Source of the DNA: a virus
IMG/VR virus record: IMGVR_UViG_3300014489_000002
Location: 1 to 47,225 of that record
DNA length: 47,225 nt
Reading direction: 5' to 3' (one strand)
Shown here: positions 1-9,800 of the stretch, one piece after another
How positions within the stretch are numbered: position 1 is the stretch's first letter
Layout of the letters: each line of letters begins with the position of its first letter
The notes under the pieces: generated by a model
What the model saw: only the letters and a program-made list of their open reading frames with translations
Told to the model about the DNA's origin: nothing
Database searches by the model: none
Made by a program: the position numbers and the translations under genes

Positions 1-609
1 AACGGTCCCGTAAACGGAACAGTCCCGTCTTTCCCGGTAAACAGTCCCGTATTTCCCGATGAAGCGTCCCGTATTTCCCGCGAAACGGTCCCACAAACGG
101 GACACGGAACCACCATTGAACCACCAGTGGAACCCCCAGGGGAACCATCATTGGTCGCTCGCGAGCCGGTCGCGGCGGACCTGTTCGGCGAGACGCCAGC
201 CCCCAAGCCAGGTCCGGCGCCGACGGAAGCGCGCCCGGCGAAGCCACCACGCGCCAAGGCGAGGTCGGCGATGCCGCCCGACTGGTGGCCGAGCCCAGCG
301 GGCATCGCCTTCGCGGCGGAACGCGGCATGGATGCCGCGGCCCTCCCGGAACAGGTCCAACGGTTCCGCGACAACCACGAAGCCCGCGCGACGCTCTCGG
401 CCAACTGGGATGCGAACTGGCGGACCTGGGCGGGCAACTTCCGGGCCTGGTCCCGCACGGCGCCCGCGGCGAAAGCGGCGCGTCCCAGCGTCCGGGACAG
501 CATGATCCAGATGTTGCGGGGGCCGCCCTCGCGCGGGCCGCCTGAGCCACCGCCTCACCCCGGCGAAACGATTGAAGCCAACGCAGGAGAATTCCACGAT
601 GTCCCGTAA
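1..609 (+). CDS. Phage replication initiator (O-like), C-terminal part, truncated by window edge
   Basis: The frame is open from base 1, so the start lies outside the window and about 202 codons are visible. The first ~40 codons cover the 22-bp iterons. A Pro/Ala-rich linker follows, then a C-terminal module beginning PPDWWPSP, with FAAERG, QRFRDNHEA and a closing NWRTWAGNFRAW. That Trp-rich pattern is typical of the C-terminal region of phage replication proteins of the lambda O / DUF1376 kind, which contact the helicase loader; this part is family knowledge. The N-terminal DNA-binding domain is presumably upstream of the window. The next gene starts inside the last codons of this one, so the two are translationally coupled. 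The internal GTG at 127 is unlikely to be the true start because the frame continues to the edge. The replication role is inferred from the motif and context. Confidence 0.7.
   Translation, partial: NGPVNGTVPSFPVNSPVFPDEASRISRETVPQTGHGTTIEPPVEPPGEPSLVAREPVAADLFGETPAPKPGPAPTEARPAKPPRAKARSAMPPDWWPSPAGIAFAAERGMDAAALPEQVQRFRDNHEARATLSANWDANWRTWAGNFRAWSRTAPAAKAARPSVRDSMIQMLRGPPSRGPPEPPPHPGETIEANAGEFHDVP
5..109. repeat. 22-bp iterons, probable phage replication origin inside the initiator gene
   Basis: GTCCCGT-type units begin at 22, 44, 66 and 88, exactly 22 bp apart; another copy at 5 is only 17 bp from the next. The core in the middle copies is GTCCCGTATTTCCCG. The copy at 88 is diverged and forms a short inverted repeat, GTCCC then GGGAC. 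Because 22 is not a multiple of 3, the units are read in different frames, so the repetition is conserved as DNA rather than as protein. Lambda's origin likewise consists of iterons inside gene O. The array may continue left of the window. Confidence 0.7.
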
Positions 610-1105
610 GCTCATTCCAGCCCCGCCCGCGACGATCCCGGCCCGCTTCGTCGCGCCGGACATGTCGCTTGGATTGTCGAAGGCGATCGAGAGCGTGACC
701 GATCCACACCCTGACACCGGGACGCCGCCGACATTCCCATGGCCGGTGCAGGCCGAGGCGCGGGCGGTGGGCGACATCATCCGCCACGCCGCTGCCGCGG
801 TGCCACTGGCGCACCTTCGAGCCTGGGTAATGCCCATCATCGCGTCGGCGTACGTGGCAACCGACAAAACACGAACCGACGAAAACCTCGAAATCTGGCT
901 CGCTTCGCTGCAACTCGGGGTTGGCCACCTGGAGGTCGGGGCGTTCACGCTGGAAACGCAGCGGCAGGCGTTGGCCTCGATCAAATTCTTCCCGTTTGTC
1001 GCGGATATTTGCGAGATCGTGGCGGGGCCGGCCGTGGAGATACGCACCAGGTTCGACGCCTTGAAGCGGATCATCCGCTCGCCCACCTCGCCAGGTGCCG
1101 CATGA
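599..1105 (+). CDS. Phage protein in the helicase-loader position, unknown family
   Basis: The protein has 168 residues. ATG 599 is preceded by AGGAG about 9 bases upstream and overlaps the end of the initiator gene. It ends in an ATGA overlap with the next gene. The protein is mostly helical, with a conserved-looking core LASLQLGVGHLEVGAF followed by QALASIKFFPFVADICEIV. The 'FFP-x-A/G-x-I/E' stretch resembles the signature seen in several phage loader or helicase-associated proteins, which often read 'FFPTPGE'. Its place directly after an O-like initiator matches that of lambda P. I do not recognise a definite family; a helicase-loader role is inferred from position and a weak motif. Confidence 0.55.
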   Translation: MSRKLIPAPPATIPARFVAPDMSLGLSKAIESVTDPHPDTGTPPTFPWPVQAEARAVGDIIRHAAAAVPLAHLRAWVMPIIASAYVATDKTRTDENLEIWLASLQLGVGHLEVGAFTLETQRQALASIKFFPFVADICEIVAGPAVEIRTRFDALKRIIRSPTSPGAA

Positions 1106-1572
1106 TGCTGGCCCCGCCCGATGGCGCGCCGTTCGATCGGCTGTTTGTCAAAGCACACCTGGAAGCGGCAGGCGGCACGCTGATCGCGCTGCCGGCGACC
1201 GGCACCATGCCGTCCCGGTACAGGGTCGCGTGGCCTGAAATCGTCCGGTCGGTCGAGGACCTGGCCGAGAAGATCGAGGGCGACGACGGGCGGCCGGCGA
1301 CGCCGACGGCGCAGGCGATTTCCGAGATGGACGCGGCGCTCGACTGGATCGCGCTGCTCGGCAACGCGAAACAAACCAGAAGACTGGTGTGGCTCCGGTT
1401 GATGGTTAATCCGCTGACCGATCGGTACATTTGGTCGTGGCGCAAGCTGGAGGACCGGATCGGCCTCAACAAAGACACCCTCATGCGGCGCCATGCGAAC
1501 GGGCTGGATCGGATCGTCACTCGGCTTAATCATCCGGATTGGCGGTGGTCGCCGACGGACGATTTGCCATGA
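1102..1572 (+). CDS. DUF6362-like phage helix-turn-helix protein
   Basis: The protein has 156 residues and starts at the ATG in the ATGA overlap with the preceding stop. A longer frame begins upstream, but its first part is only a shadow of the preceding gene. Visible elements are a central YRVAWPEIVRSVED segment, a region starting ISEMDAALDWIALL, and a C-terminal HTH-like stretch with RKLEDRIGLNKDTLMRRH. This order, a WPE segment followed by Arg-rich helices and an HTH, matches the DUF6362-type proteins found beside phage replication genes in alphaproteobacteria. DNA binding is likely, perhaps for control or replication; the exact role is unknown. It is coupled by ATGA to the next gene. Confidence 0.6.
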   Translation: MMLAPPDGAPFDRLFVKAHLEAAGGTLIALPATGTMPSRYRVAWPEIVRSVEDLAEKIEGDDGRPATPTAQAISEMDAALDWIALLGNAKQTRRLVWLRLMVNPLTDRYIWSWRKLEDRIGLNKDTLMRRHANGLDRIVTRLNHPDWRWSPTDDLP

Positions 1573-1901
1573 TGTGCTCCGGGCCGGTCCGGGAGTGGAT
1601 GCCCTGGCATCTGGCGCGTGTGCGGGCGCTGCCGTGCTGCATCCCAGGATGCAGAGGCAACCGGGTCGAGCCGCACCACCTGACGTACGTGCAGCCCAAA
1701 GCGCGTGGCCTGAAAGCCGGGGATCAGTGGACGGTCCCGCTGTGCCGGGCGCACCACCGAGCGGGATTTCGAGACAGCCTGCATTCCCGTGGTAACGAGC
1801 GGGCATGGTGGGCAGGGCAGCGGGTAGACCCGATCCGACTCGCCATATGCCTGTGGCGCGAGAGTCAAACGGGTTCAAATGTTGGTAGCGGGTCGGTTTG
1901 A
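1569..1901 (+). CDS. HNH-type/DUF968-like nuclease domain protein
   Basis: The protein has 110 residues and starts at an ATG overlapping the previous stop. It shows a paired-Cys zinc site (CCIPGC), then PHHLTYVQPKARG, then VPLCRAHH, which is the Cys2-HH-Cys-HH layout of HNH or DUF968 (Ref-like) nucleases. The second half (ERAWWAG, then DPIRLAICLW) is typical of these small phage proteins. Ref of phage P1 is a RecA-dependent nuclease of this broad kind; whether this one cuts DNA is not shown. It closes the rightward replication operon. A 7-bp inverted repeat, GTTCAAA/TTTGAAC, spans 1873-1903 around the stop codon and may form a weak hairpin. Confidence 0.65.
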   Translation: MMCSGPVREWMPWHLARVRALPCCIPGCRGNRVEPHHLTYVQPKARGLKAGDQWTVPLCRAHHRAGFRDSLHSRGNERAWWAGQRVDPIRLAICLWRESQTGSNVGSGSV

Positions 1902-2173
1902 ACGTGTGCAAATGCGTGGAAAGCAATCCTGCTCCCAAGGTCGATGGCGGAGAACGGTCCCAACCACCCATTGGTAACCTATGATGATCATAAGGAACGG
2001 CTTTAACATTTCAGCTGTGCCGAGGTTCCGATGGGGGCATTATGTCACCATAATCTATGTTCATGCGCCAGGAAGAAAAACAGACTGGCGAATTCTGTTT
2101 ACCACCGGATCGGGGCCGGTTTCTGCCCAAAGCCCCCGTTCGGGGCGGCCTAATGCACGGCCGGCCTCAATAA
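1902..2173. other. Convergent intergenic region, boundary of the phage replication operon and the cargo cassette
   Basis: I see no convincing gene here. The sequence is less GC-rich than both flanks. It contains a short GC hairpin near 2130-2146 (GCCCC, loop CGTTC, GGGGC) without a clear T-run. The plus-strand replication operon ends on one side and the minus-strand tubulin-like gene ends on the other, so this is where the left junction of the cargo would lie. I found no target-site duplication or IS end. Confidence 0.5.
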
Positions 2174-5100
2174 TCACCGATCTCTGGTCCGTACTTCGGC
2201 GATGCGCGGCAGTTTTTCATCAAAACTGTCTTGCCAGCCACGGAAAGCTTGAGTGACTGCCTGAAGTCTGTTGGAAAGCGCTTGGCCAGATGGTGTGTTT
2301 TCGTCCCGTAACAGTCGCATTTGATCCATGACCAAATTGAAAGCCTGGATTGACGTAATACTACGGTCACGAAACAAGGAGTCACGAATCAACCCCGGAG
2401 AAACGCTTGTCTGTAGAAGCGAAAGCAACGAGATCAAGGTTTCAACCGAGATACTGCGCGGTGCTCTGTGATCGTCGGCGATATATTCATATATGGCCAA
2501 CCTATTGAAGGAACAGATTGGACAAATCTGATCGCTCCCACCGATCGGCGACTTGGCCTCAAACCGCGCTTTATACGGTTTCGCGGCATCAGGTGACGGC
2601 TTCAACTCGGTCAGTTTGAGAGTGACGATCGGCCCGGCGAGTTCGGCTTCTGGCAGTCTGATTTGGTGGGAGGACACCAACGGGACCACGTCGTTGTGTT
2701 CCTCGTTAGTAGCCTCGGTCGATGCGGTCCGGGCGACCGTATGGGGCAACCCGATCAGAATAGAACATATCGGACACGCATAAACCAAGCTGGCGAGCAT
2801 TTGAGCTGAATGCAGTGCTTGGCGCGGCTCCTGAAAGCACGCTTCGCAAATCAATGCCGATCCCCGGGCCTGCCGGTTCCAGGGAGCAGCCCCGGCATGG
2901 CATCCAAACAGGTTCCCGCAAAAACCGTGAGATGCCAGCTCCGCATGGCTCAGATCTCGCACCGGCGGGAACTGTTGCATCGGATTGTCGCATCGAGGAC
3001 ATATGCTCTCGCCGGGATTTCCCTTCGAAGTCGGCGGAAACAGGCGATCGTCGCGGTCCGAACAGGTTGCGCAATATTGCAACAGGGTCAGACAACGCGG
3101 ACATTCTGTCGGTTCGGACAGACGTGCCGTGTCCAGATGCAACGGGTACCTACACTTGTCGCATTCATGAAAAGCTAGGTCCGGGTGACGGCCGCATTGG
3201 AAATGGCCCGGTTGTCCAGTAATAGATGGGCCCCGTCGCAGATGATGACGCCGGGGAGGGTCGTCACAACCCTCGGGGCAGGTCGGGAATATGAAGTGCC
3301 GTTTAGGATCTTCGCCTTCGCAGACGAAGGGATTGCGCCGGGGCTTCGCGATCAGCTTGTTGAAAGTTGGGTTTGATTCGCCTCCGACCCCGTCCCGATA
3401 AAATCGCATGAGGCCCGCAGGTATCGCGTTGGCCCGCTTCTCGGCCGGCGTCGCGCATCCTGGGCAGCGTGTATCGTCATCCCGGGGACGACGGGACATG
3501 TTGGCCTGACGGCGTTCGCCGCAGCTCTCTTCCACGACGCACTGGGGACAAAATTCTTCATCCATATGGATCGGCACGGCGGCGTGTGACGGCACGTCGC
3601 AATGCCAAAAGGACGTTTTGAGGGGACCGTGGCAGGCGGGGCAGGACGTCACGGACTCTGGAGGAGCCGATCCAAGGACTCGGCGCAGCCGTGTATCGAC
3701 GTCATCGGCGGTGCAATCAACATTGCCACAGCGGCTGCGGATCGGCCGTTCGCATTTTGGGCAGAACAGTCGTGAGTGACTTTCAATCCTGAGATCAGCG
3801 TCGCATCCCGGGTTGCCGCAAAGGACGGGATCGCCAGTATGCAGCGCGTGCACCAGCGACGGCAGCAGGTCGGCGGCGTCGCGATGCACGTGCAGCAACC
3901 GGCGCTCATCCCGAGGGACGTCCATGTAGCGGAGATGCAGGTCGCGTATCTGCGCGATGTCCACAGCGGGGTGATACAGGTCCTCGAGGAATACCAGCGG
4001 GATGTCCGATGCGCCCGCGTCGGCGGGATCCTTACCGAAGATTGTTCTGGTCCGTGATCGAAGCATTCGCCACGCCGCACGAACACCCGGGTCCTTTGCG
4101 TCGCCAGCCAGTTCTTTTGGCACCGCCAGCACGGGCTGTTTGATGGGTAAATTGCTTTCCACGTAACCCGGAGCGAACACGTTGCTGCGAATGGCTCTGA
4201 GCGTCTGATCGATGGGTTCCGTGCCGCCGATGCGGACCTGGATCACGGATGCCTCGGTGGGTAAGTCGTGCAACACGATATCGATGAAGGCGTCACAGAG
4301 CCGTTCCAGTGTTTCCGTCGCGTTCGCGACGCCGCCCAAGCGAACAAGCCGAACAAGCGCGGCGTGCCGCAGTGGAAACTGGAGCACGAACAGGTCCGCA
4401 ATTTCGACGTCGAGGGATGGTTTGTCGTCCACCGGCGGCTCTGCGATCCTTTCCAGGACATGGTCCCAATCTGATTGGGCGGCCCGCCCGGTGAGGGCCT
4501 TCATCTCCTTATGAAGGAGCGCAAGGGCGGGATGCGTTTCGCGCACGCGCACCTCCCTCGCCAACTGTCCTGGGCGACTGAGCCGGTACCTCAGGCAGTC
4601 GACGATGGCGCGGAAAACCGGGCCGGTGATAACGGCTGGGTCATCCGCCGTACTAAAGCGCGCTGCGACACGAGCCAACAGGGCACGCTCACGGTCGAGC
4701 AAGGACTGACGCAATTCGGCGAGGTGCGCCCGATTCTTATCGTCTCGCGCAACGAGTTCGCGTGCCTGGACCAGCAAGACCTCGCGAAGCCGTAGCGTAT
4801 CAGCTGCGGGCCATGTCGCCAGCAGGTCAAGAATCCTCTGACGGTCTTTTGTATACCGGGTCCGTAATATGCCCGCGAGCTCAACGAGCAGCTTCGAATA
4901 GTGTGGTTGCAGATCGGCAGCGCCGCCGAAGGCGGTGCCAAAGAGCTTTGGGAAAAATCCACTCGTGCCGCCATCGTAGATCGAGGCCAGTTTCGCGAGC
5001 GGGACGGGAATGTCGACAATGGGAGTATCGGTCACCGGTACTACCGGATCGCCGGGCAGCGGGAGTGATCGAAGTGTCCTGGCCATAGTCGGGCCGAGAA

Positions 5101-6829
5101 CCTCGCCGTCATCGACGCGTTGGCGCGCCCGGTCCAGTGCAGACGCATAGGCGGGTGCGAATACGACCGTGGGGGGGCCGGCGATGCGATCCAGAATGGC
5201 CGCAGCATGGTCGGTACGGTCCTGTTTGTCCGCCGTCAGGGCTCGCGCCACCAGTCCGCGTATGAGCCCCACAAGTGGCCCATCAGGTCCGGGGGTGGCG
5301 TTCACGCCGGGAGGCGCAGGTAGTTTACACTCAGCCGCCAGCTTTATCGGATGTTGAATGACATCGCTTCGCGTGATCCAGATGTCCGGGCCAATAGAGT
5401 TCGCGGCCTGCGTCAAAACCTCCACCGTCCGTGCGATGCCCGCCGGCTCGTACTGCTGCGCTCCCGAATGCACCTCGCTGAGCATCACGTGATCAGCGAA
5501 GAATTCGTTGCTTAGTACTCCGATGAGCCAGCCGGGCATCTTCGGCGCCGTCTGCTCACCGCCTTCGCTGGAGCAGGGAAGCTCAAAATCTATGCCGCTG
5601 CCGTCCAGGTTCGATTCGTCAATCGAATCTGCCAACATCCTTAGCATTCGCAACGCGACGAATCGCCTGATGTAATCTGCCGGAATGAAGGGGAAGGCAC
5701 GCGCGCCGATGGCACCGAACACATGGCGCCGGCGTTCCTGGCTCTCGCCGCGATGCGAGGGACTCGCCGCGTTCTGCGGCACGTACCGCGCGGCGTGCCG
5801 GATATCAAGACGCAGCCACGCCAAGAGATTTACTGCGGTGACATAACATGTGGCCGCAATTGATCGCTGCACAGCATTGTCAGCCCCATCAGCGCCCACG
5901 CCCACTGCAGCTTGCACGAATACGTCATCGAATACCGGCGATCCATTGGCCGTTGCCCGATATTCCCCTTTGCCAGGGTAATTCACCTGGTTCAAGCAAG
6001 TTCGGTCGGCCCAGTTGGTCCAGGCGGCCAGTTCCATGAGGGCGGCGTAAGCATTTGGCGCGATGCGCTCGGACGGCGTCGCGCCGCGATGCGTGTCCGG
6101 CAGCACGAAAAAGCCGTGTACAGGACAGCGCGGCAGGGTCATGCGGACAAGCAACGCCACATCCCAGAAAATCCCAGCGCCGGTGCCACCGGCCAACGAC
6201 GATACGATCACGACCCGAGGATCGTCTTTCGTCAGTTGCTGCAGCTCTCCTTCCAGTCTCGGAATGAAATCGGAAAGCGACCGGAACAGCGCGACGCGTC
6301 CAAGCGGACGGTATTGTTGCGCGCCTCCACCCGTGCTGGTTTGCTTGTCGCTGATACCAGCTCCGTCATCTGTCTCGCGCCACGGGTACCAAGCGTCGAT
6401 GGCCGGATGGCCTATCGTTTCGCCGTCAGGTAGCGAACCCCCGCCATGCCTTCGCTTGGTGTTGTCCTGTTCCAGGCGCTCGACCGTCGCGGCGATTTGG
6501 GCGGCCTCGAGCGGAAAGAAGCTGTCAAGCACAGGCAGAGGCCCTGGCCGAAGCAAGCGCCCCTGGCCGGCTGAACGATCAATCTCAAGGATGGTTGTCA
6601 GGTCGATGTCGCTGGCGGTGTTGGACTCGCGTTCGGTGTCCACGCCAAACAGTAGCAAGCGGTTTCCGTCGCGATCCTGGGTGAGGCCCGGGTCGGAACC
6701 GGCCTGGGCGATTGCCTCGATCAGCCGCAGCACGTTGACGCCGGTTCCACCTAGCCCGATGATAAGGGCAGGCGCGCGCTCGACCGGCTTAGTCGGCTGC
6801 TCTATCGTTCCGGATGCGGATCTTGCCAT
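2174..6829 (-). CDS. Tubulin/FtsZ-superfamily protein with zinc-ribbon array
   Basis: The protein has 1551 residues. The N-terminal region is a tubulin-like nucleotide-binding domain: ALIIGLGGTGVN at residues 21-32, matching the first glycine-rich loop, and SSLAGGTGAG at 210-219, matching the tubulin signature GGGTG(T/S)G. A long helical middle region follows (about 520-980). From about 1000 to 1440 comes an array of Cys pairs (FCPKC, SCPAC, FCPQC, RCPGC, CDKC, CPRC twice, CATC, CEAC, CPIC twice) plus several CxxxxC pairs, reading as several tandem zinc ribbons. A helical tail closes it. It is far longer than FtsZ (about 400). Large bacterial tubulin-like proteins (the Tubulin_2 type) are known, and one FtsZ-like family was linked to vWA proteins by Makarova and Koonin (2010, from memory). 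ATG 6829 lies 1 base after the upstream vWA stop, so the pair is coupled. GTPase and polymerisation activity are inferred. Confidence 0.85.
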   Translation of the reverse strand: MARSASGTIEQPTKPVERAPALIIGLGGTGVNVLRLIEAIAQAGSDPGLTQDRDGNRLLLFGVDTERESNTASDIDLTTILEIDRSAGQGRLLRPGPLPVLDSFFPLEAAQIAATVERLEQDNTKRRHGGGSLPDGETIGHPAIDAWYPWRETDDGAGISDKQTSTGGGAQQYRPLGRVALFRSLSDFIPRLEGELQQLTKDDPRVVIVSSLAGGTGAGIFWDVALLVRMTLPRCPVHGFFVLPDTHRGATPSERIAPNAYAALMELAAWTNWADRTCLNQVNYPGKGEYRATANGSPVFDDVFVQAAVGVGADGADNAVQRSIAATCYVTAVNLLAWLRLDIRHAARYVPQNAASPSHRGESQERRRHVFGAIGARAFPFIPADYIRRFVALRMLRMLADSIDESNLDGSGIDFELPCSSEGGEQTAPKMPGWLIGVLSNEFFADHVMLSEVHSGAQQYEPAGIARTVEVLTQAANSIGPDIWITRSDVIQHPIKLAAECKLPAPPGVNATPGPDGPLVGLIRGLVARALTADKQDRTDHAAAILDRIAGPPTVVFAPAYASALDRARQRVDDGEVLGPTMARTLRSLPLPGDPVVPVTDTPIVDIPVPLAKLASIYDGGTSGFFPKLFGTAFGGAADLQPHYSKLLVELAGILRTRYTKDRQRILDLLATWPAADTLRLREVLLVQARELVARDDKNRAHLAELRQSLLDRERALLARVAARFSTADDPAVITGPVFRAIVDCLRYRLSRPGQLAREVRVRETHPALALLHKEMKALTGRAAQSDWDHVLERIAEPPVDDKPSLDVEIADLFVLQFPLRHAALVRLVRLGGVANATETLERLCDAFIDIVLHDLPTEASVIQVRIGGTEPIDQTLRAIRSNVFAPGYVESNLPIKQPVLAVPKELAGDAKDPGVRAAWRMLRSRTRTIFGKDPADAGASDIPLVFLEDLYHPAVDIAQIRDLHLRYMDVPRDERRLLHVHRDAADLLPSLVHALHTGDPVLCGNPGCDADLRIESHSRLFCPKCERPIRSRCGNVDCTADDVDTRLRRVLGSAPPESVTSCPACHGPLKTSFWHCDVPSHAAVPIHMDEEFCPQCVVEESCGERRQANMSRRPRDDDTRCPGCATPAEKRANAIPAGLMRFYRDGVGGESNPTFNKLIAKPRRNPFVCEGEDPKRHFIFPTCPEGCDDPPRRHHLRRGPSITGQPGHFQCGRHPDLAFHECDKCRYPLHLDTARLSEPTECPRCLTLLQYCATCSDRDDRLFPPTSKGNPGESICPRCDNPMQQFPPVRDLSHAELASHGFCGNLFGCHAGAAPWNRQARGSALICEACFQEPRQALHSAQMLASLVYACPICSILIGLPHTVARTASTEATNEEHNDVVPLVSSHQIRLPEAELAGPIVTLKLTELKPSPDAAKPYKARFEAKSPIGGSDQICPICSFNRLAIYEYIADDHRAPRSISVETLISLLSLLQTSVSPGLIRDSLFRDRSITSIQAFNLVMDQMRLLRDENTPSGQALSNRLQAVTQAFRGWQDSFDEKLPRIAEVRTRDR

Positions 6830-6830
6830 G

Positions 6831-9800
6831 TCAGGCCCCCAAGACCATCATGACCTGACTGCTAAACGGTAACCACCGTTCCCAGGCGATCGAATGGCCA
6901 AACAGGGCCCACAGAAAGAGGATCAATACGAACCAGATCACCAGCAACGTGGCAACGGTCTGGCGGAACCATGTCCATCTCTGATCGAACGCTTCATGAT
7001 CAACGCTGACGCGATCATCAGGCGCACCTTCCGGCCGTATCGGTCCGAGCAGGAAGCGTCGAGCATGTACGGCACAGGCAAGCAGGAAAATGAAGGTCGA
7101 AATTTGCAGGTACTGTGCTGAAAGGTCTTGATCGCTGAAGTAATCGCTGATCGCGATGCCAACCTGGATCATGGCGATGATCAGAGTGAGAACGGTGAAC
7201 CACTCATTGATCAACGATAGCCATGCAGTGCGCGCCCGTGAACCGGCCAACCCCTGGGACCCGAGCCACTTGAGGCGTCGCTTTGCTCGTCTGTTGTCGT
7301 GGGATATCGTTCCCCAGATTGTTCCGCCATGCCGGACCAGCGTCAGAGCGGGAAAGAGTGAGACAATCGCCAAAACTCCGAAAAGGAAATTCAGCTTTAG
7401 AGGCAGGCGTTTGATATCGGCGATGTTCTGTCTGCTCTCGATCCAGAACGGCGTCTGCGGATCTGCGAACGGATGCTGAACGGACGCTTTGACGGTCAGT
7501 TGTGCGTCCTTGAGTCGTTCCAGGAAAAGATCATTGGCCACGGTCCTTGGCGCGGACACGATGACCAACCGGCGAAGCCTGCCAAGTGTCTCGGGCGGGG
7601 CTTTGTCGGGCTGTTTGTTTTGCAGCATGTGGATACCGCCACTTGTCACGATGTCCTCCGACCAAGCGAACATCGGCGGATCGTTTTGAGGCCAGAGGCG
7701 AATCGCGGGATCGAAATTCGCAGAGATCGCGAACTCCACCATGTGCGGATTGGCGAAAGGCAGAAGCTGCGGCCATAACGATTTGAGTTCCAAGGACATC
7801 TCGGCATTGATCAAAGTGGCGGAACCGCGCGCGCCCAACGCGCCGCGGGGGAGGTCTAGTTGTCCCCTTTCCGATTCGGCGCCGGTGAGGGCGACCAGCG
7901 CCAAGATACGCGATCCGGTCGCAGACGCCGGTTCCATCGTGTCGCTTTCGACGAATGGGATCGGTAGGCGGGCCTCGAATTCATCCGGTGTGGGATTGGC
8001 GCTTCCTTTAACCGGTACGTAATGAAAAAACCTGGCCGGCCTCGCTTCATTCGGATCGGTCCTCGTAGCACCTGGGTCAACCTGAATGTCCTTCAACCAG
8101 ACCTTACCACCCAAAGCTGGGCCCGACGACTCCGCAAGGGTAGCCAGCTGCGATATGGCGATTTCGGTGGGTGCACCTCGCAGGACTGTTGGCAGTAGCA
8201 ATATTCTGATCTGGTCTGGGGTCTTGCCCTGCTCAATACGCTGGATATCGACACGCGCGAGGGGCGGGACCTCAACCTTGACCGGTTCGGGCAACATAGG
8301 CGCGCCACCGGGGTCGAACAACTGCATCCAAAGGGTTGGGACAATCACCAATCTGTTCCAGTCCGCCGATACGAAATCGCGGCCGGGCGGTGTGATGGGG
8401 ATCTCCGTCTCGGGCGGGACCGGCACGCTATCTTGGTCGACCCGCGGCACGACGCCCTCCAAGAAGCCATCCTGGCTCTGTGTCTTACCCTCGATTAGTG
8501 GCGCGTCGTTTTGGTTAATGTACAGCCGGACGCGTGCTGGCGGCACAGCATTAGAATTCTTACCGGCCCGCCGGAACCGAATGACCGCAGTGGCGTCCTT
8601 GCCGATCGCCAGCACGGCTCTGTCTACCGCGATCCGGCTCGGCGGCAGGTCAAAGACACCGTGAGCCATATGCTCAGTGTCGTCGGGGTTGGGTTGATCG
8701 CGCAGAACCCACTGAATTCGCCGGGCGCCAATTTCGCGTGCCGTGATCAGGAACCGGTCGGGCAGCACGAACGTCAGTTCGCGCCGCCGAGTATTTGGGT
8801 CGCCCGCCTCAGAGGGCGGCAGTTCATATAATTCGGAGGTGCCAAGGCGTCTTAACTGGTTCACCGCCAGCAAGGCCGTATCCCGTACCGGCGACGTTCC
8901 GACCGTCCCTTCAGCGATCAGCATCAGGGAGCCAATCGGCCTGGGAGTGAGCAGCGTTTGCCGCACGGAGAGCTGCAACAAGTCCGCCTTCGATCCGGCC
9001 GGCGCCACATCGGCCGTTTCGCGCGGCATGAGCTTCGCTGCAAAGACCTCCAAAGGTTCGATCGGATCGAACAGCTGACGAGGCAGAATGGGATTGCCCA
9101 ACTCGGTTCTGTTGGGCGCGAGGAACAGCCGATTCGAAGCGCCCTGGTAATTGCCTAGCCAGAGTTGTTGAATTCGGATGTAGTCTATCGAGAGGCGTTT
9201 CTCGAATGGGGCCTGTCCGACATTGAGATCCGTTGGCTGATTATACACCGGCACGGCGCCCCCGCCCGATAGGCCAATCAAGATCTGCTCAATGTGCCGG
9301 GCGCGAGCTGGTCCGCTCGCGATCGCCCGAATGCCAAGTTCCAGGCCCCAACCACCGGCGTTCTGATCGTAGTTGATCGCCAGTCTTTCAACAGTGAATC
9401 CGGCTTCAGGCAGACGCGCGAGCCAATTGACTAGTTCTGGAACCTGTGTCGCTAGCGTCGCCGTACCGCCAGGCCCAATGGGCACGTCGACGACACCCCA
9501 ATTCTTGAGATCGCCCCCGAGGAGCTTGTCATAAATGTCCTTCAATGCTCCGGCGGGAGGCGGCACGCTGCTTGCCTGGGTCTGCCGCAGCAAGACAATG
9601 GCGGATTTCGGGAACCCTTCGCCAAAATGGGAGAGCCAGAACGCGTTGATCTGGGCCGTTTCCGTGCTCCCGGCGATTTTGGCGCGAAAGTTTTGTTGTG
9701 TGACCGATCGCATTTCCATGGCGTCGCGCGGATCTTTGAAATTGTCTACCATATCCGAAACGATAATGAACAGCCGGATGCGGGGCGCCGTGTCCGCCGG

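Noticed and set aside
5-109. Short CRISPR array
   Set aside because: Units are 22 bp head to tail with diverged ends and no spacers of constant length; iterons inside a gene explain them better.
148-1971. Reverse-strand open frame across the replication operon
   Set aside because: It is antisense to four ATGA-coupled genes with family motifs; its product is low-complexity.
2174-6829. PhuZ-type jumbo-phage tubulin
   Set aside because: The protein is about five times longer, has zinc ribbons and a vWA partner with sigma-54 control; the phage modules here are of ordinary size.
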